NCBI GenBank assembly: GCA_947561395.2 | Contig: OX387183.1 | Span: 12,389,402-12,453,401 of the forward strand | DNA: 64,000 nucleotides | Reading direction: 5' to 3' | DNA from: Buxus sempervirens | Lineage: Eukaryota > Streptophyta > Magnoliopsida > Buxales > Buxaceae | In this document: positions 34,689 to 45,754 of the stretch, piece after piece | How the letters are laid out: every line of letters starts with the position of its first letter | Position numbering within the stretch: position 1 is the stretch's first letter | Notes under the pieces: model-generated | Told to the model about the DNA's origin: nothing | The model's database searches: none | What the model saw: the letters and a program-made list of their open reading frames with translations, nothing else | Program-made: the position numbers and the translations under genes

Positions 34689-35117
34689 GGAAAATTAATT
34701 TTTAGTGGCACTTTATCAAATTATTTAAGATTTAGTCAGCAAAGTTTTGTGTTTTAACTTTTAGTGCACCTTTATCAAAATAATTAATTTTAGTGCTATT
34801 TCACTGTTACACGTAAATTCTTTCAAAAATACCCTTATACAACTTACTTCCGGGAATTGTACAAGCAATAAATTGACTTGTACAAGCCATTTTAGACTTC
34901 TACAAACAATAAAATGACTTGTACAGGTCAATAAATTAGCTTGTATAAATCATTTGGATGAATGATATAAGGGCATTCTTGGAATATCGGATTGATAATA
35001 GTAAAATGATATTAAAAATTAATTATGTTGATAAAGATGTATTAAAAGTTAAAACTCAAAACTTTACTGACTAAATCTTAAATAATTTGATAAAACACCA
35101 CTAAAAATTAATTTTCT
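34689..35117. mobile_element. Mutator-type MITE, relative of the one at 7650
   Basis: Long inverted repeats (GGGAAAATTAATTTTTAGTGG left, CCACTAAAAATTAATTTTCT right) with the same interior layout, including GACTTGTACAAG- and AATGACTTGTACAGGTC-like repeats. Flanks CTTTTTAAG and CTTTTTTGA are similar but not identical, so the 9-bp target duplication is degraded or the ends are off by a base or two. Confidence 0.8.
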
Positions 35118-35806
35118 CTTTTTTGAACCGTTTAACATGTATCATAGATCAGATGTCTTCCCAGGCACACATAACATGTGGTATTCACTGAATGACATTA
35201 CCATACGGACCCCCGATAAAAGCATATTTTGTCCTCCAGGGAGTCCAATTATTAAACCGCATAATCCCCCATCCATTTTCCATGCGTTGCCTAAAATAAA
35301 AGGACACCTCTAATGCCTTTGTCTCCCACAAGGTCAAAATATGATTACAAGGTCAAAATATAATCATATTTTGACATTTAACGTAAATGTAATTCCCACG
35401 CACGTGCATATTTACTAGTCAACAAAAATATACTTGGTAAGCTATAAGGCACAAGTTGATTTTAATTAATACTTTATTATATATAAATCCTTCAATGCCA
35501 TTTAGCTTAGGACTTTGCGTGACCTTTTGTCGAAATTTCACAGGCATGTTACTTATGTCATCGCTGAATTTTTCTTGGCTCCGTGCTGAAAAATTTTTAA
35601 AAATTAATAAATCCAAAGTAATTACCAAAATTGTTGAAAAACATATTTTAAAGTTTTTTAAAATCTAAAAATTTTTAAATTAGAGTTTCTTACATTTATA
35701 AATGATTATGATATTCTACAAAATAAAATAAAAAAATTATACAACATCCCTTAGAAATATATATACACAATTCCCACCCCCACCCACACACACATACACA
35801 TAAAAT
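35118..35806. other. AT-rich stretch with a short inverted repeat
   Basis: No gene. GTCAAAATATGATT (35333-35346) and AATCATATTTTGAC (35362-35375) form a perfect 14-bp inverted repeat. A CA-rich run lies at 35773-35800. Confidence 0.6.
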
Positions 35807-36262
35807 TTGTTATCAAGACTAGTATGCTTACGTATACTAACTAATTTTTGGTGTATGACCATCATCAAGGCAACGGAATCATCTACAAACTGAATTTCTT
35901 CTTGCTTTTGGAATGGGTTGTTTTTCTTTATACCCAAAAAATAGAAGGGGTTTCTGTATTTCAAAGTGGTTTCCACATAAAACATTTAGAAAAAGTAAAA
36001 AATACTTACCCTGGGAAGCTCTACGTGGAAGCATCCCATTTTAACAATATGAAGCAACTCATTCAAGAATTGTTGACTATACCGTCCCATCTTTTGAGTT
36101 GCTAGAATCTACCAAAAATTTAGTACATTTGCGATACTTAGACCTTTTTGTACCTTAATTAGAAGATTACCATAATCGATAAATGCTCCTTACAATTTAC
36201 AGACATTGCTTTCACGAAACTCTTTAAAGCTAATAGAGTTGCCTAGCAACGTGGGAATCATA
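35807..36262 (+). pseudogene. CNL LRR relic, fragmentary
   Basis: TTTGTTATCAAGACTAGTA...GCTTACGTATACTA (35807-35840) matches 14323-14362 of psi-CNL. TTAGTACATTTGCGATACTTAGACC...AGAAGATTACCATAATCGATAAATGCTCCTTACAATTTACAGACATTGCTT (about 36119-36215) matches 14412-14510. About 270 bp of unrelated DNA separates the pieces. Its sequence is closer to psi-CNL than to the intact gene, including the AAGAAGATTACCA.AATCGATAAATGCTC string. It is decayed and cannot encode protein. Confidence 0.75.
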
Positions 36263-37160
36263 GAACATATATAGAACAAAAATTCTGGGTTAATCCAACT
36301 TTAATAGTGATTCATATAGATGGTCGTTGCCATTGACATTGAATTTAGCTTTCATAAGCTTTTCATTTCATCAGAAAAGTAAGAGAACTAGTGATGGTGA
36401 TAGCATTAGAATTTCAAACGTTTACTTGTATATGTCGAATTCTTCTTCATGCTGGCTAATATGGCTTCAAAAAATTGGCTCCGAACGAGCTGTAGAAGAT
36501 ATGAATCATCTTCCGTCCACCCTAAATGAAAATCTTGGCTACGCCCTCAACCTCATCCCTTCAATGAAGTGCCTGATGGCATTAGCTAGCCTAGGGATTT
36601 TCATTAAAAGAGAGAGAGGAAGAAAGAAAGATGCTGCAACATATATAAAGATTAATTCATTGAATATGATTTCTCTAACAAAAATTCCTTGGTTGGTGAA
36701 ACATAATCCTGTCCATGAAAGGGTTCCAGTATTGTTGCACAATAAGGCAAACCCTGAATGTCTCTTTCTGGAGAGCCATGGATTGTTTCTGGGACGAGTT
36801 CATAGATGAAAAAGTAAATAAAGTTCATTTGTTTTCTTATGGCTTACTCTCTTATAATGTTGTCTTTAGCCTTTGTTGCTTGCTCAACATAGCTTTCTTT
36901 TCATCTTGTTCCCTAATTCTATGTTAAATGACTTGACACTCACGTATAATATGTCCAAGATCAAGTGGCTTTTGGCTTGAGAGGACATAACACATTCATC
37001 AGACCAATGCCAATGGAAATCGTCTACAGCAAGGGTGTATACACCACCACCACTCCCTCCCCCAGCCCCAAAATTGAATAGTGGGCCCCACAATTATATG
37101 AGGGGCCACAAATTCTGCTCTACCCAAAGGAATAAAACAGTGTTATTCCAACCTTACACA
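36263..37160. other. Non-coding or unassigned stretch
   Basis: Contains a 160-codon open frame at 36327-36809 with no recognisable family, composition typical of chance ORFs, and a GAGAGAGAGGAAGAAAGAAAG stretch inside it. I do not call a gene. Confidence 0.4.
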
Positions 37161-37805
37161 TAAGGTTGCTTATCAAGCCAAGCCAACATGGGAACAGCAC
37201 AGCCCAGCACGCTTAAAGCATGCCAATGCTTGGCATGGTCAGGCCCGGCACGGCATGGCCCAGCACCTATTAGCAGGTCGTGCCGTGCCTAGGGTACTGG
37301 GCACTAGGCCCATCAAGGCATGATGGCTTGGCGGGCTACATGGCACACTTTAAGCATGCCATACCATGTCAGCCCGCAGGTTTGCATTAAAAAGAAAGGG
37401 TTTTTTGGCATTTTTTTGGGGTTTTTACTCTTTTTTTCACAATTTTGAGGAAAATTGTATCCCAATATATGAAAAAAAAAAAAAAAAAAGGTATGTGAAT
37501 AGTAAATATATTTTTTCAAATTTTCTGTATTATTATTTTTTTTTATTTTTTTCTATTTTTATGAATTTTTTAATACATTTATTATGCGGCCCATGGGTGG
37601 CCCCCTAGCCCGAGTGCCATGGCCCAACGCTGCATAGCCCAGCCGTAGTTGTGCCACGGACTAGGCCGTGCTTGGGGTATTGGGTTATAGGTTAGGCATG
37701 GCACGGCCCATCTCCCAGGTGGGTTGTGCCGTGCCCGGCCCGCAACCTACCAGGCACGGGCTAAGGGTGCCCGTGCCGGGCTCGACCAACCCCTTAGCAA
37801 CCATA
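37161..37805. mobile_element. GC-rich non-autonomous hAT element with 8-bp TSD
   Basis: Ends TAAGGTTGCTTA and TTAGCAACCATA are imperfect inverted repeats. The perfect 8-bp direct repeats CTTACACA flank it (37153-37160 and 37806-37813). The interior is dominated by GGCACGG/CCGTGCC and GGCCCA motifs at both ends with an AT-rich centre. Length is 645 bp, with no transposase. Partial relatives are at 48795-49095 and 49149-49293. Confidence 0.88.
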
Positions 37806-38594
37806 CTTACACATATCCGGCTACAAGACAGAGCTACGAGGACTTGTTGCTGCTTATAAGAACAATAAACCTTTATATTTTTCATATATGGCAAACTTCA
37901 CCATCATGGTTGGGATGACACCATTGACTGATATATCAAAAGAAGAAGAAAAGGGGGAAAATCTCATGTTTTTGGGGTCACAAAATTGGACTTTCACATG
38001 GTCTTCACCACCAAAATTATTAGGTCCCAATTCTAGAACTTCACCCATTTGTGCAAACACAGAGAAGAATATCCATGGGCATAAAATTTTCTCACCATTT
38101 TTCCTACCGCATTTTCTCTCGTAAGATAACAAAAAGCAGCAATAAAGAGCAGTTTCATTTTATCCCAAAAAAGGCGATAAATATACATCAAAACCCTAAC
38201 ATTGTTATGGAAGAAATTCGTGCAGACACCCCATTTGTCCGCCATTTCTACCACAAAACAAAGAAACAACAGTACGACCCAACGACACAAGAAAACCCAA
38301 TCTTCCTTGCCATATCCATTTTCAAAAACAAAACCAAGTCAAACGAAATGGGAATCGAACAAGATAAAACGAGTGGCATTAACTCAGTTCAAACAGACAA
38401 CACAGCTCGTGCTATGCCTCCAAGATGTGAAGAGGCATAGTAGCAATGAAGCGAGGCAGGAGATGACGAGATTGGTTCATAGCGATGTCGGCGAAAAAGT
38501 TTCAAATGGGTGGTTCAAAGCGGTGACGGCAAAGAAGCTGCAGGGGGATTCTGCCAATGTTTGAAGAAGGCATAGTGTCGACTAGGATGTAGAA
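37806..38594. other. Unassigned stretch
   Basis: Short open frames only, no family recognised. It lies between the hAT element and the start of the region homologous to the 3' flank of psi-CNL. Confidence 0.45.
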
Positions 38595-40190
38595 ATTAAG
38601 ACTAGTAAAGCCAAATATGCAAATTTCTACAAACCCCTAATTGAGATTACTTGAAACCCATTAAGAGAATAAAAGAAAATTGAATGGATGGGTCTGAAAC
38701 AGCCATATTTTGTAATGATCTATGCATGTAACAGTTCACATAAAAGGTCCAAATATCTATAAATAGTAAGCCTTTGGTTTTATTTTTACAAATACAGGTT
38801 TCAAATTTGTGCCTCAATACTCAAAATTAGACACAGGAAAATGATTTTATTTACTTATTTCATGCAGCACGGTTTAGGCTTCAGCAGCTTTGCTTTCATT
38901 AACACAAGATTCATCTAAAATTCTAACTGAAGGACCTCATAAGCTGGCACTTTCAAACCATATAAATTTAGGTTCTCAAAGCTTATGGATTCACAATTAC
39001 TTCAAAGTAAAAGATTTTGTTGTGAACAGGCATATGCATTATGACTTGCCTGGGCATTCACCTGACTGCCACCAACAAACAACATACCCTGCTCATGAAT
39101 CGGTTTCCTAAGAAAACTCTGCAGAAGTTCACATACAAACATTGCATAGATCCTTATACAATGATGCATATTGATTTTCAACTCTAGAAAATAGGTCATT
39201 CGGAAAGTGGCCACTCTTTGAGTAAAATCCAACAAGAGCTAAATAAGTATAGCCATGATATAAACATTCAGTTACTAACTAAATATGTTATGAACTTGAA
39301 ACATTTTATAAATAAGCACCAATTCCATTTCAAACCTTTAGTCACTCAAAGTGAAAGGATTAGACTCCAAACATAACAACTTTTAAATACCAAATTAGGT
39401 GTCTAGTTTTGATGTGTCCTACTGCAGAGTATAATCAAGATTCAAATATTTAAGAAAGTGAAGGGTTATTATAAGTGGTTGGAGCTTGAAGCAAACATTG
39501 GTTCCAAAAAATATACAAGAAGATTCAATTACAGCCATCATTGAGCGAGTAATTTGGGCTCAGAACCTCTGAGGCGCTCTCTGTAAAATTTGTGTTGGAC
39601 TTAGCACCTGCAATGCACATTTCAACAAAATGTCTTTAATCTACCGAATGATCTTAAGCTATTGCAAATAATGAGGAGTCAATGAAGAAGACCAAATTAT
39701 TTCCTTCAAGTGTGTTTGCATGTGTGTGTATGAAAGAGAGAAGAGGAACAACATGGCATTACAATCGGATATCTCTTACTTAAAAATAAATGCTCTCCAA
39801 GTGTTTTATATAACAAGTAAACTAAAACGAATGCCATACATTGATGAAAGTGGAGAATGGTCTTTGCATAATTAAACTGAAAAATTCAAATCAAGTATGT
39901 GAATGATATTTTTCAAGTAGAGATATACCAGTTTAAAATTATGTATACGTTAAAATAAATATAGATTTGCTTCAGATTGAATGGAGCAAAAGAAAAAAGG
40001 AAAAAAAAATGAGGACCCTGACTAAGCTAGCTGTAGTTGCCTGAAGACACGAGGCTGCAGTGAAACATAGATGGAGTGGCTGCCAAGAATTCAAGATAGA
40101 TAATGGTAATAATGAATTGTGCATGCATAAAAAAAATTAAAAAAAAAAATTAGCATATGCTATTTATTTAGTAAAAATTGTAAATTAATT
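38595..40190 (-). repeat. 3' flank of the intact CNL, inverted match to 19400-20565
   Basis: The reverse complement of this region aligns with the 3' flank of psi-CNL over most of its length, with extra sequence here at about 39360-40080. It probably includes 3'-UTR sequence of the CNL. No coding sequence is seen. Confidence 0.82.
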
Positions 40191-40267
40191 ATCCTCTACC
40201 TTGATCCTTGAGGTTGACTGTTGAGGTCTTCAGAGCGAGAAGTTGAGTGGATTGAAAGATGGTCAAT

Positions 40268-43200
40268 TCATGAACGATCAGTTAACAACTTTCCATCAAT
40301 CACAATGTTCTCGGCTAAAATGGATGAGCCTTTAATCTTCTCCTTGCACCATTGTTCTAGAAGAGGGCACCGATTGATGTCCAGCTGACAGAGCGTGGTG
40401 GGCAATTCTTGGTCACGTGATAAGTCCAGTTTAGGACAATTATGGAAGTTTAAGAATTCGAGGGAGGTGAGGTGCTGCATTCCATTGGGCAGAGCTTCAA
40501 GATCGGGAAATTCCCAAATGGTAAGAGAGGTAAGAGTGTTGGGTAGCAAACATTCAGGAAGGGACGCTATGCCCCCACGTCCATTGATGGTGAGCCTTTT
40601 GAGAGATGTGAATGTACTAAAATCAAATTCACTAGGCGATAAAGGCAAGGAAGTGTTTTCATCAATGGAGATTGTGAGTGATTGCACGTTATCTGGAGAA
40701 ATACCTTGCGGAAAGGACTGGCAATTTGTGACGCGTAAACTGCGTACAGATGCGAGGCGACGCGACTGATCTGCTCGGGACCTCAGAGAGGTAACATTGT
40801 CTAGGCGTGGGCATCCGCAGACATCCAATTTCTCCAGAGAGGGGAGATTGTGTAGGCCCCCAGGTAAAGACTTTAGATTCTCACAATCTGTGATACAAAT
40901 ACGTTTGAGCATGGTGGGAAATTCCTTCTCTTCCAGAAAGGACCCGATGGCTGGGCAATTCTTGACCGTCAGCTCTTGTAGAGAGCTTAGGTTGTGCAAC
41001 CCATCTGACAGCATCTCCAGTTTTCCACAAGAACCTATTACCAACCGTTGAAGAGAAGTGAGGTGATCACGTCGTAATACACCTCCTACGACCTCGTTGA
41101 GTTGCCTTGGAAAAGCAGTCAATTCTTCACAACGCTCTATTTCTAATTTAACCAGTGCAGGAAAGCAGTTGGAGACTGTCATGAGCTTGGGACACCTCTG
41201 TATTTTGAGATGCTGTAGGCAAGGGAATGCTTGTTCGCCTTCTCTTTCAATTGTGTCCCATTCCGGCATTTCAGGGTTGTATTGAGAGAAGGCAGTCAAT
41301 TCATTACAATCAGATATGTATAATTCAACCAGTGCAGGGAAGCAACCGGAGACTGTTTTAAGCTTCAAACAGTACACTATTTTGAGATTTTGGAGGGAAG
41401 GGAATTCTTGTTCACTTTCTTGTCCAACTCTGGTCCATTCCTCCCATTGCCCCATTCCAGACATAGAAAGTTCTTCCAGGAAGGGTAGCTTCCCTAGTGG
41501 AGGGAGAGACTCACAGTTTTCACAATTGAGGAGACTCAATTTCACCAAATTAGAGCAGCATGAAGGATCCTTTAGCCAACGTGAGAAACTTGATCCATAA
41601 TAACCGATAACAGCAAGTCCTTTTAGATTGGCGTGAGGTTTTAGTCGTTCCAGTACATCCTCTGCATCACTTTCGACCTGTGAATGACATTTTGATTTAT
41701 TCCATACCAGCTTCAGCGTCTGAAGGTGCTGTTTATTGATTAAGTCGATCTTCTTGCGAACGGGATTTCTGATAGTCTCTAGCCCTGAAATCTCAAGACT
41801 CCCTCGGAGATGCTCCAAGTCTGTCAACTCCTGTATTCCAGCTCCATTATCTTCATCTACTATGAAACGTGGCAACATTTGAAGCTCCTTCGATTTACCA
41901 ACTCCTCGTGACATATTTTGTAGACCATTACATCCTTCAACGTCAAGATATCGAAGATTGACTAGGTTTCCCATGTTGCGAGGCAACTCTTTTAGCTTCC
42001 AGCATTCCCGTAAGAGCAACATCTGTAAATTGTAAAGATCATTTATGGATTCTGGCAATCTTATAATTGAAGTACTAGAAAGGTCCAAGTACCGCAGAAG
42101 TACCAAATTACCAATCGATTCTGGCAATTCAATAATGTTCTTATGATTTCGCAAACTTAGTACACGTAAGCATACTAGTTTTGATAGTAAATCATGTCGA
42201 ACTTCAATAGGTATGGGCTGCAAAGTCTGCAAACCGTCACGAAACGATATGAAGGTCCGTAATTTACTTGGTGTTTCAAATCTTTTCATGGCCTCATATT
42301 TGTGTTTCCAATATGACAAGTGGCGAGTCTTTTCAGAAATTTGTCTCTCCAATTGCTCCTCATCATCCATTGTAAAACACATTTCTCCTGAAGCAGCTCG
42401 GGCCAAATCATTGATCAGGTCATGCATTACAAATGTTGAATTATCCTCACTGTATTGTTGGAAGATAGACCTTGACACTAGATCACAAAAATACCCATCC
42501 CCTACATCCTCCATCCTTTTCTTTGATTTTAAATTTTGCCTTTTCCCCACAAATCCTTCTGCCATCCACAAACAGATTAATTCCTCCTTATCAAACAAAT
42601 AGTCCTTGGGGAATATCCCACAATAAGCAAAGCATCTCTTTAAGTGTGCAGGCAAATTATAGTAACTCAACCATAAAGCCGGACCAAGTTCAGTTTCTTG
42701 ATCGAGTAAATCCCATATCTCGTTGTGCAATATATCCTCCCAGTCACTCTCCTTTCGCTTAGAACGCAATAAGCCTCCTAGTGCCTTTGCAGCCAAGGGC
42801 AAGCCCTTGCACTTTCTTGCAATGTCCCTACCAATTCCTTCCAAATCTTGCCTTGCATCTGAATTTTGAATTGAAAAGGCATGTTGCTTGAACAGCAAGA
42901 AACAATCATCCTCTGACAACAACTTCAGACGGTGAGGACAAACTGTTCCCGTAATTGAAGAAACCGTCTCACTTCTTGTGGTTATTATGATCCTACTCCC
43001 TTCAGCCCCAACTCTAAAGGGAGTGCTTAGAGCAATCCAATCCTCGTACTTGTTGGTCCACACGTCATCTAAAACGAGCAAAAATTTTTTCTCCTTTAAT
43101 GTTTCCTTTAATTTGTCATGAAGCAGAGACAACTCCTGCAAACCACAAGGATTCCCATTCGCTGACTCTATGATGACCTTTGTTACCCGATTCACATCAA

Positions 43201-43969
43201 ATGCATCTGATACACATACCCACGCTTTCAATTCAAAATGTTTTTCCACTTTTGAATGGTTGTACAATTCTTGAGCAAGGGTAGTTTTGCCGATCCCACC
43301 TGGACCGACTATGGGAATCACACCAACAGTTTTATCACAAGGTTTCTCTGGTACCAGCAGTTTAATCATCTCCTCAACATCCTTGTCTCTACCATAGATG
43401 GGATGTTCAATCACCAAGGAGCTCGTTGAAAATCTTGGTTCCATGGTCACAATAGCCGAAGTTCCTAGTGTCCCCTCCGCCAATTTAAGATTATTCATTT
43501 CTTCGGCAATTTCCTCTAACCTCTTGATGATATTCTCTATATCGGTTTTTATCTCCTCCTGTAATGAATGAAAAGGTTCATTTCAGGACTCAAGTGGCGA
43601 ATAACCGTTATCAATCTTGGATTTCATCTCAACATTTAAGGAAAAAGATAATAGTTAATTGAAGTGAGAGAAGGAGTTTAAACGATCTCATACCTGAGTA
43701 GAAGATTTTTGGTTTTCAATCAGGTCCAAGACGTCCTCGGCATCATAGACAACATCTTTGAGCTCTTCTAACCACATCCTCACTAGTTTGTTTTTGGATT
43801 GCTTTGCTTCTGCATCGCTAATCACGGCCAGAAGTTTTTGCACCACCTTCTTCATCCCTTTCAGGTCGGATTCGACCCCACATTGAGATGCATAATACTG
43901 TAACACAGAGGCCAACCTGTCAAAGGTTACCTGAAGTAATGCACCCACAATCGTCTCAGCCCAAGGCAT
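40268..43969 (-). CDS. CC-NB-ARC-LRR disease-resistance protein, RPP13-like type, two exons
   Basis: Exon 1 is 43969-43694 (92 codons), exon 2 is 43558-40268 (1,096 codons), about 1,188 residues in all. The 135-bp intron has CAG/GTATGA and TTACAG/GAGGAG borders in phase 0; reading through the donor gives a stop at once. The chosen ATG (43969) matches the psi-CNL start; another ATG at 44032 is in frame but lacks support. Order: Rx-type CC with EDVLD at 78-82; NB-ARC with P-loop GPGGIGKTT (177-185), kinase-2 LLVLDDVW (252-259, the final W typical of CNLs), GSRIIITTR (279-287), GLPLAA (344-349), CFAYCGIFPKDY (401-412) and MHD (470-472); then LRRs to the C terminus. All NB motifs are intact. Such proteins are intracellular ATP/ADP-switched immune receptors. 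The effector recognised is unknown. The intron inside the CC region is inferred and unusual for this mostly single-exon family. Confidence 0.95.
43559..43693 (-). other. Predicted intron of the CNL gene
   Basis: GT...AG borders, 135 bp, separating ...SSTQ from EEIKTDIENIIKRLEEI, which corresponds to the KIEEITRRLQEI-type end of the CC region in related proteins. Predicted from frame and homology only. Confidence 0.75.
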
Positions 43970-44102
43970 ATTTCCTTCTCTATTTGCAAAGAGGATGACA
44001 GAAAATGTAACCAGAGAATCCAAAAAATGCAACTGATTCAGCTGGTGAAAAAGAACAAGAATAATCCGGCAGCCTCATACGGGATGAAATCACCTTGGAT
44101 GC

Positions 44103-44155
44103 TCCAACGGTGGCTGTAATTTCAATGTCAAATATGTAAAACAGCCACCGTTGGA
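44103..44155. promoter_or_regulatory. Perfect 15-bp inverted repeat upstream of CNL
   Basis: TCCAACGGTGGCTGT (44103-44117) and ACAGCCACCGTTGGA (44141-44155) form a perfect stem with a 23-bp loop, 134-186 bp upstream of the CNL ATG. A third related ATCCACGGTGGCTGCAG lies at 44170-44186. It could be a transcript hairpin, a binding-site cluster or a small transposon relic. The structure is certain; the role is unknown. Confidence 0.6.
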
Positions 44156-44247
44156 TGTTGCACGTGGCAGCATCCACGGTGGCTGCAGAGTCTATCGCAG
44201 CAACCCTGCGGTATAGACGATATCATCACGCCTCGATACATCCCAGG

Positions 44248-44913
44248 TAGGGCTGTCAATGGGTCGGATAAATATCCGAATCCGATCCGAATTCGACCCG
44301 ATTATCCGAATATGGATCTTAGCTTTAGATCCGATAATCCGAATAAGATCCGATTATCCGAATCCGATTATATTTGGATTCAAATATGGTATTGCACATA
44401 TTCGACCCGATAAAAGATTCGACCGTTTATTTTTGTATATATATTATGTTTTTTTAGGCCTTTTAAAGTCTTTTTATATATTAGTATAGAAAGAATGAAG
44501 GTTTCATATAATATTCATTGATTTAATGTCATAGTATAAGACAAATATGAATTAATACATCCTTATTTGATCCAAAACCTCCTATTTTGAAACCTTTTTT
44601 GCTCTGAAATTCCATTGTCCAGAACAAGCCGGTTGTTCTAAGTTCCGAGGTACGGTTTTTTTTGTTAGTCGCTCAATACCTACTATTGTGTGGTGCTTCA
44701 AATTTGAAGTTCAAACCCATTTCTCATTTAAATCCCTCTCTGACTTCGATCCGAATCCGATCCGAATTCGATCCGAATCCGAAATTGGCGAATTCGAATA
44801 TAAGATTTAGATCCGTGGTTTGAATACGGATCTGAAATCTAAGATCCGAAAACATTCGGATTCAAATATGAATATACATATATCCGACCGTATCCGACCC
44901 GTTGACAGCCCTA
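44248..44913. mobile_element. Non-autonomous hAT element with 8-bp TSD in the CNL upstream region
   Basis: Ends TAGGGCTGTCAA and TTGACAGCCCTA are perfect inverted repeats. The 8-bp direct repeats ATCCCAGG (44240-44247 and 44914-44921) are perfect. Subterminal ATCCGAA/TTCGGAT motifs occur as in the element at 6913, so both belong to one family. Length is 666 bp, with no transposase. It lies about 280 bp upstream of the CNL start. Confidence 0.93.
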
Positions 44914-44921
44914 ATCCCAGG

Positions 44922-45250
44922 TCAGTCACTCTTTTTTTTTTTCCCGTAGAAAGCATAAAGTCAATATATTTAAAAGATCTGGGAATACAAAGGCCCCTTC
45001 TGTCGTCTAACAGATAACTTTCCAGGCCAGTCTACTCGGTTTGAAAGAAGTTCAAAAGAGGAAATTAACCCTCTCTTTTGAAAGTTAATTTTAAGGGGGT
45101 GGGGGCAAACAAATGTGTGAGGGACCCACGCAGTTAGGAAATGGTGAAATTGGCTGTGATATTTTTTTCAAAACAATTTAGATTCAGTTGTTCAATTCTA
45201 AGTAATTGAGATTTAGTAATACTTTTTTAGAATCTATATCAATCTACGCT
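44922..45250. other. Short intergenic stretch
   Basis: AT-rich, no gene seen. Confidence 0.5.
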
Positions 45251-45754
45251 TAGGCTCTGTTCGGTTTGGTTTGGTTTTATAGTGGTTCGGTTCGATTTTG
45301 GTACAAAAATCCTTAAACCGAACTAAGTCGGTTCGGTTTCGGGGTTTCATGTTCGATTAAACTGAACCGAACTAAAACCGAACCGAATTCATGTTTTTCC
45401 TTAAACCGAACCGAACCAAATTCATATATATATTATAATATATAATCTATTTTTTATATATATGTAATATAATATATGTTAAACTTATATATATATATAT
45501 ATATAATATATGTTTTATATATAATATAATATAAAAAACCTTTGTTTGAGATAAAAATATATTGGTCTAACTTGAACCGAACCGAACCGAATAGTTTTCA
45601 TGTAGTTCGGTTCAGTTCGGTTTGGGTTTCGGTTTTTTTATATATTTTCGATTCGGTTTTCAATTCGGTTCTGTTTGGTTTAACTATATATATTTTCGGT
45701 TTGGTCTTGGGTTGACATCAATCCAGACCGAACCGAACCAAGTTGCACCCCTAG
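45251..45754. mobile_element. Probable non-autonomous transposon rich in GGTTCGGTT
   Basis: Both ends are dense in GGTTCGGTT/AACCGAACC in opposite orientations around an AT-rich, TATATA-rich centre (45425-45535). The right end AGTTGCACCCCTAG resembles hAT-type termini, but the left end is not a clean match and I found no target duplication. Confidence 0.55.

Noticed and set aside
35758..35800. Possible small structured RNA near a CA-rich run
   Set aside because: Only simple-sequence DNA; no conserved fold seen.
36327..36809. 160-codon plus-strand frame
   Set aside because: No domain, overlapping frames on the other strand, purine repeat inside; could be a chance ORF. Transcript evidence would change this.
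40395..42762. Several plus-strand frames opposite the CNL gene
   Set aside because: Antisense shadows of the LRR and NB-ARC coding sequence.
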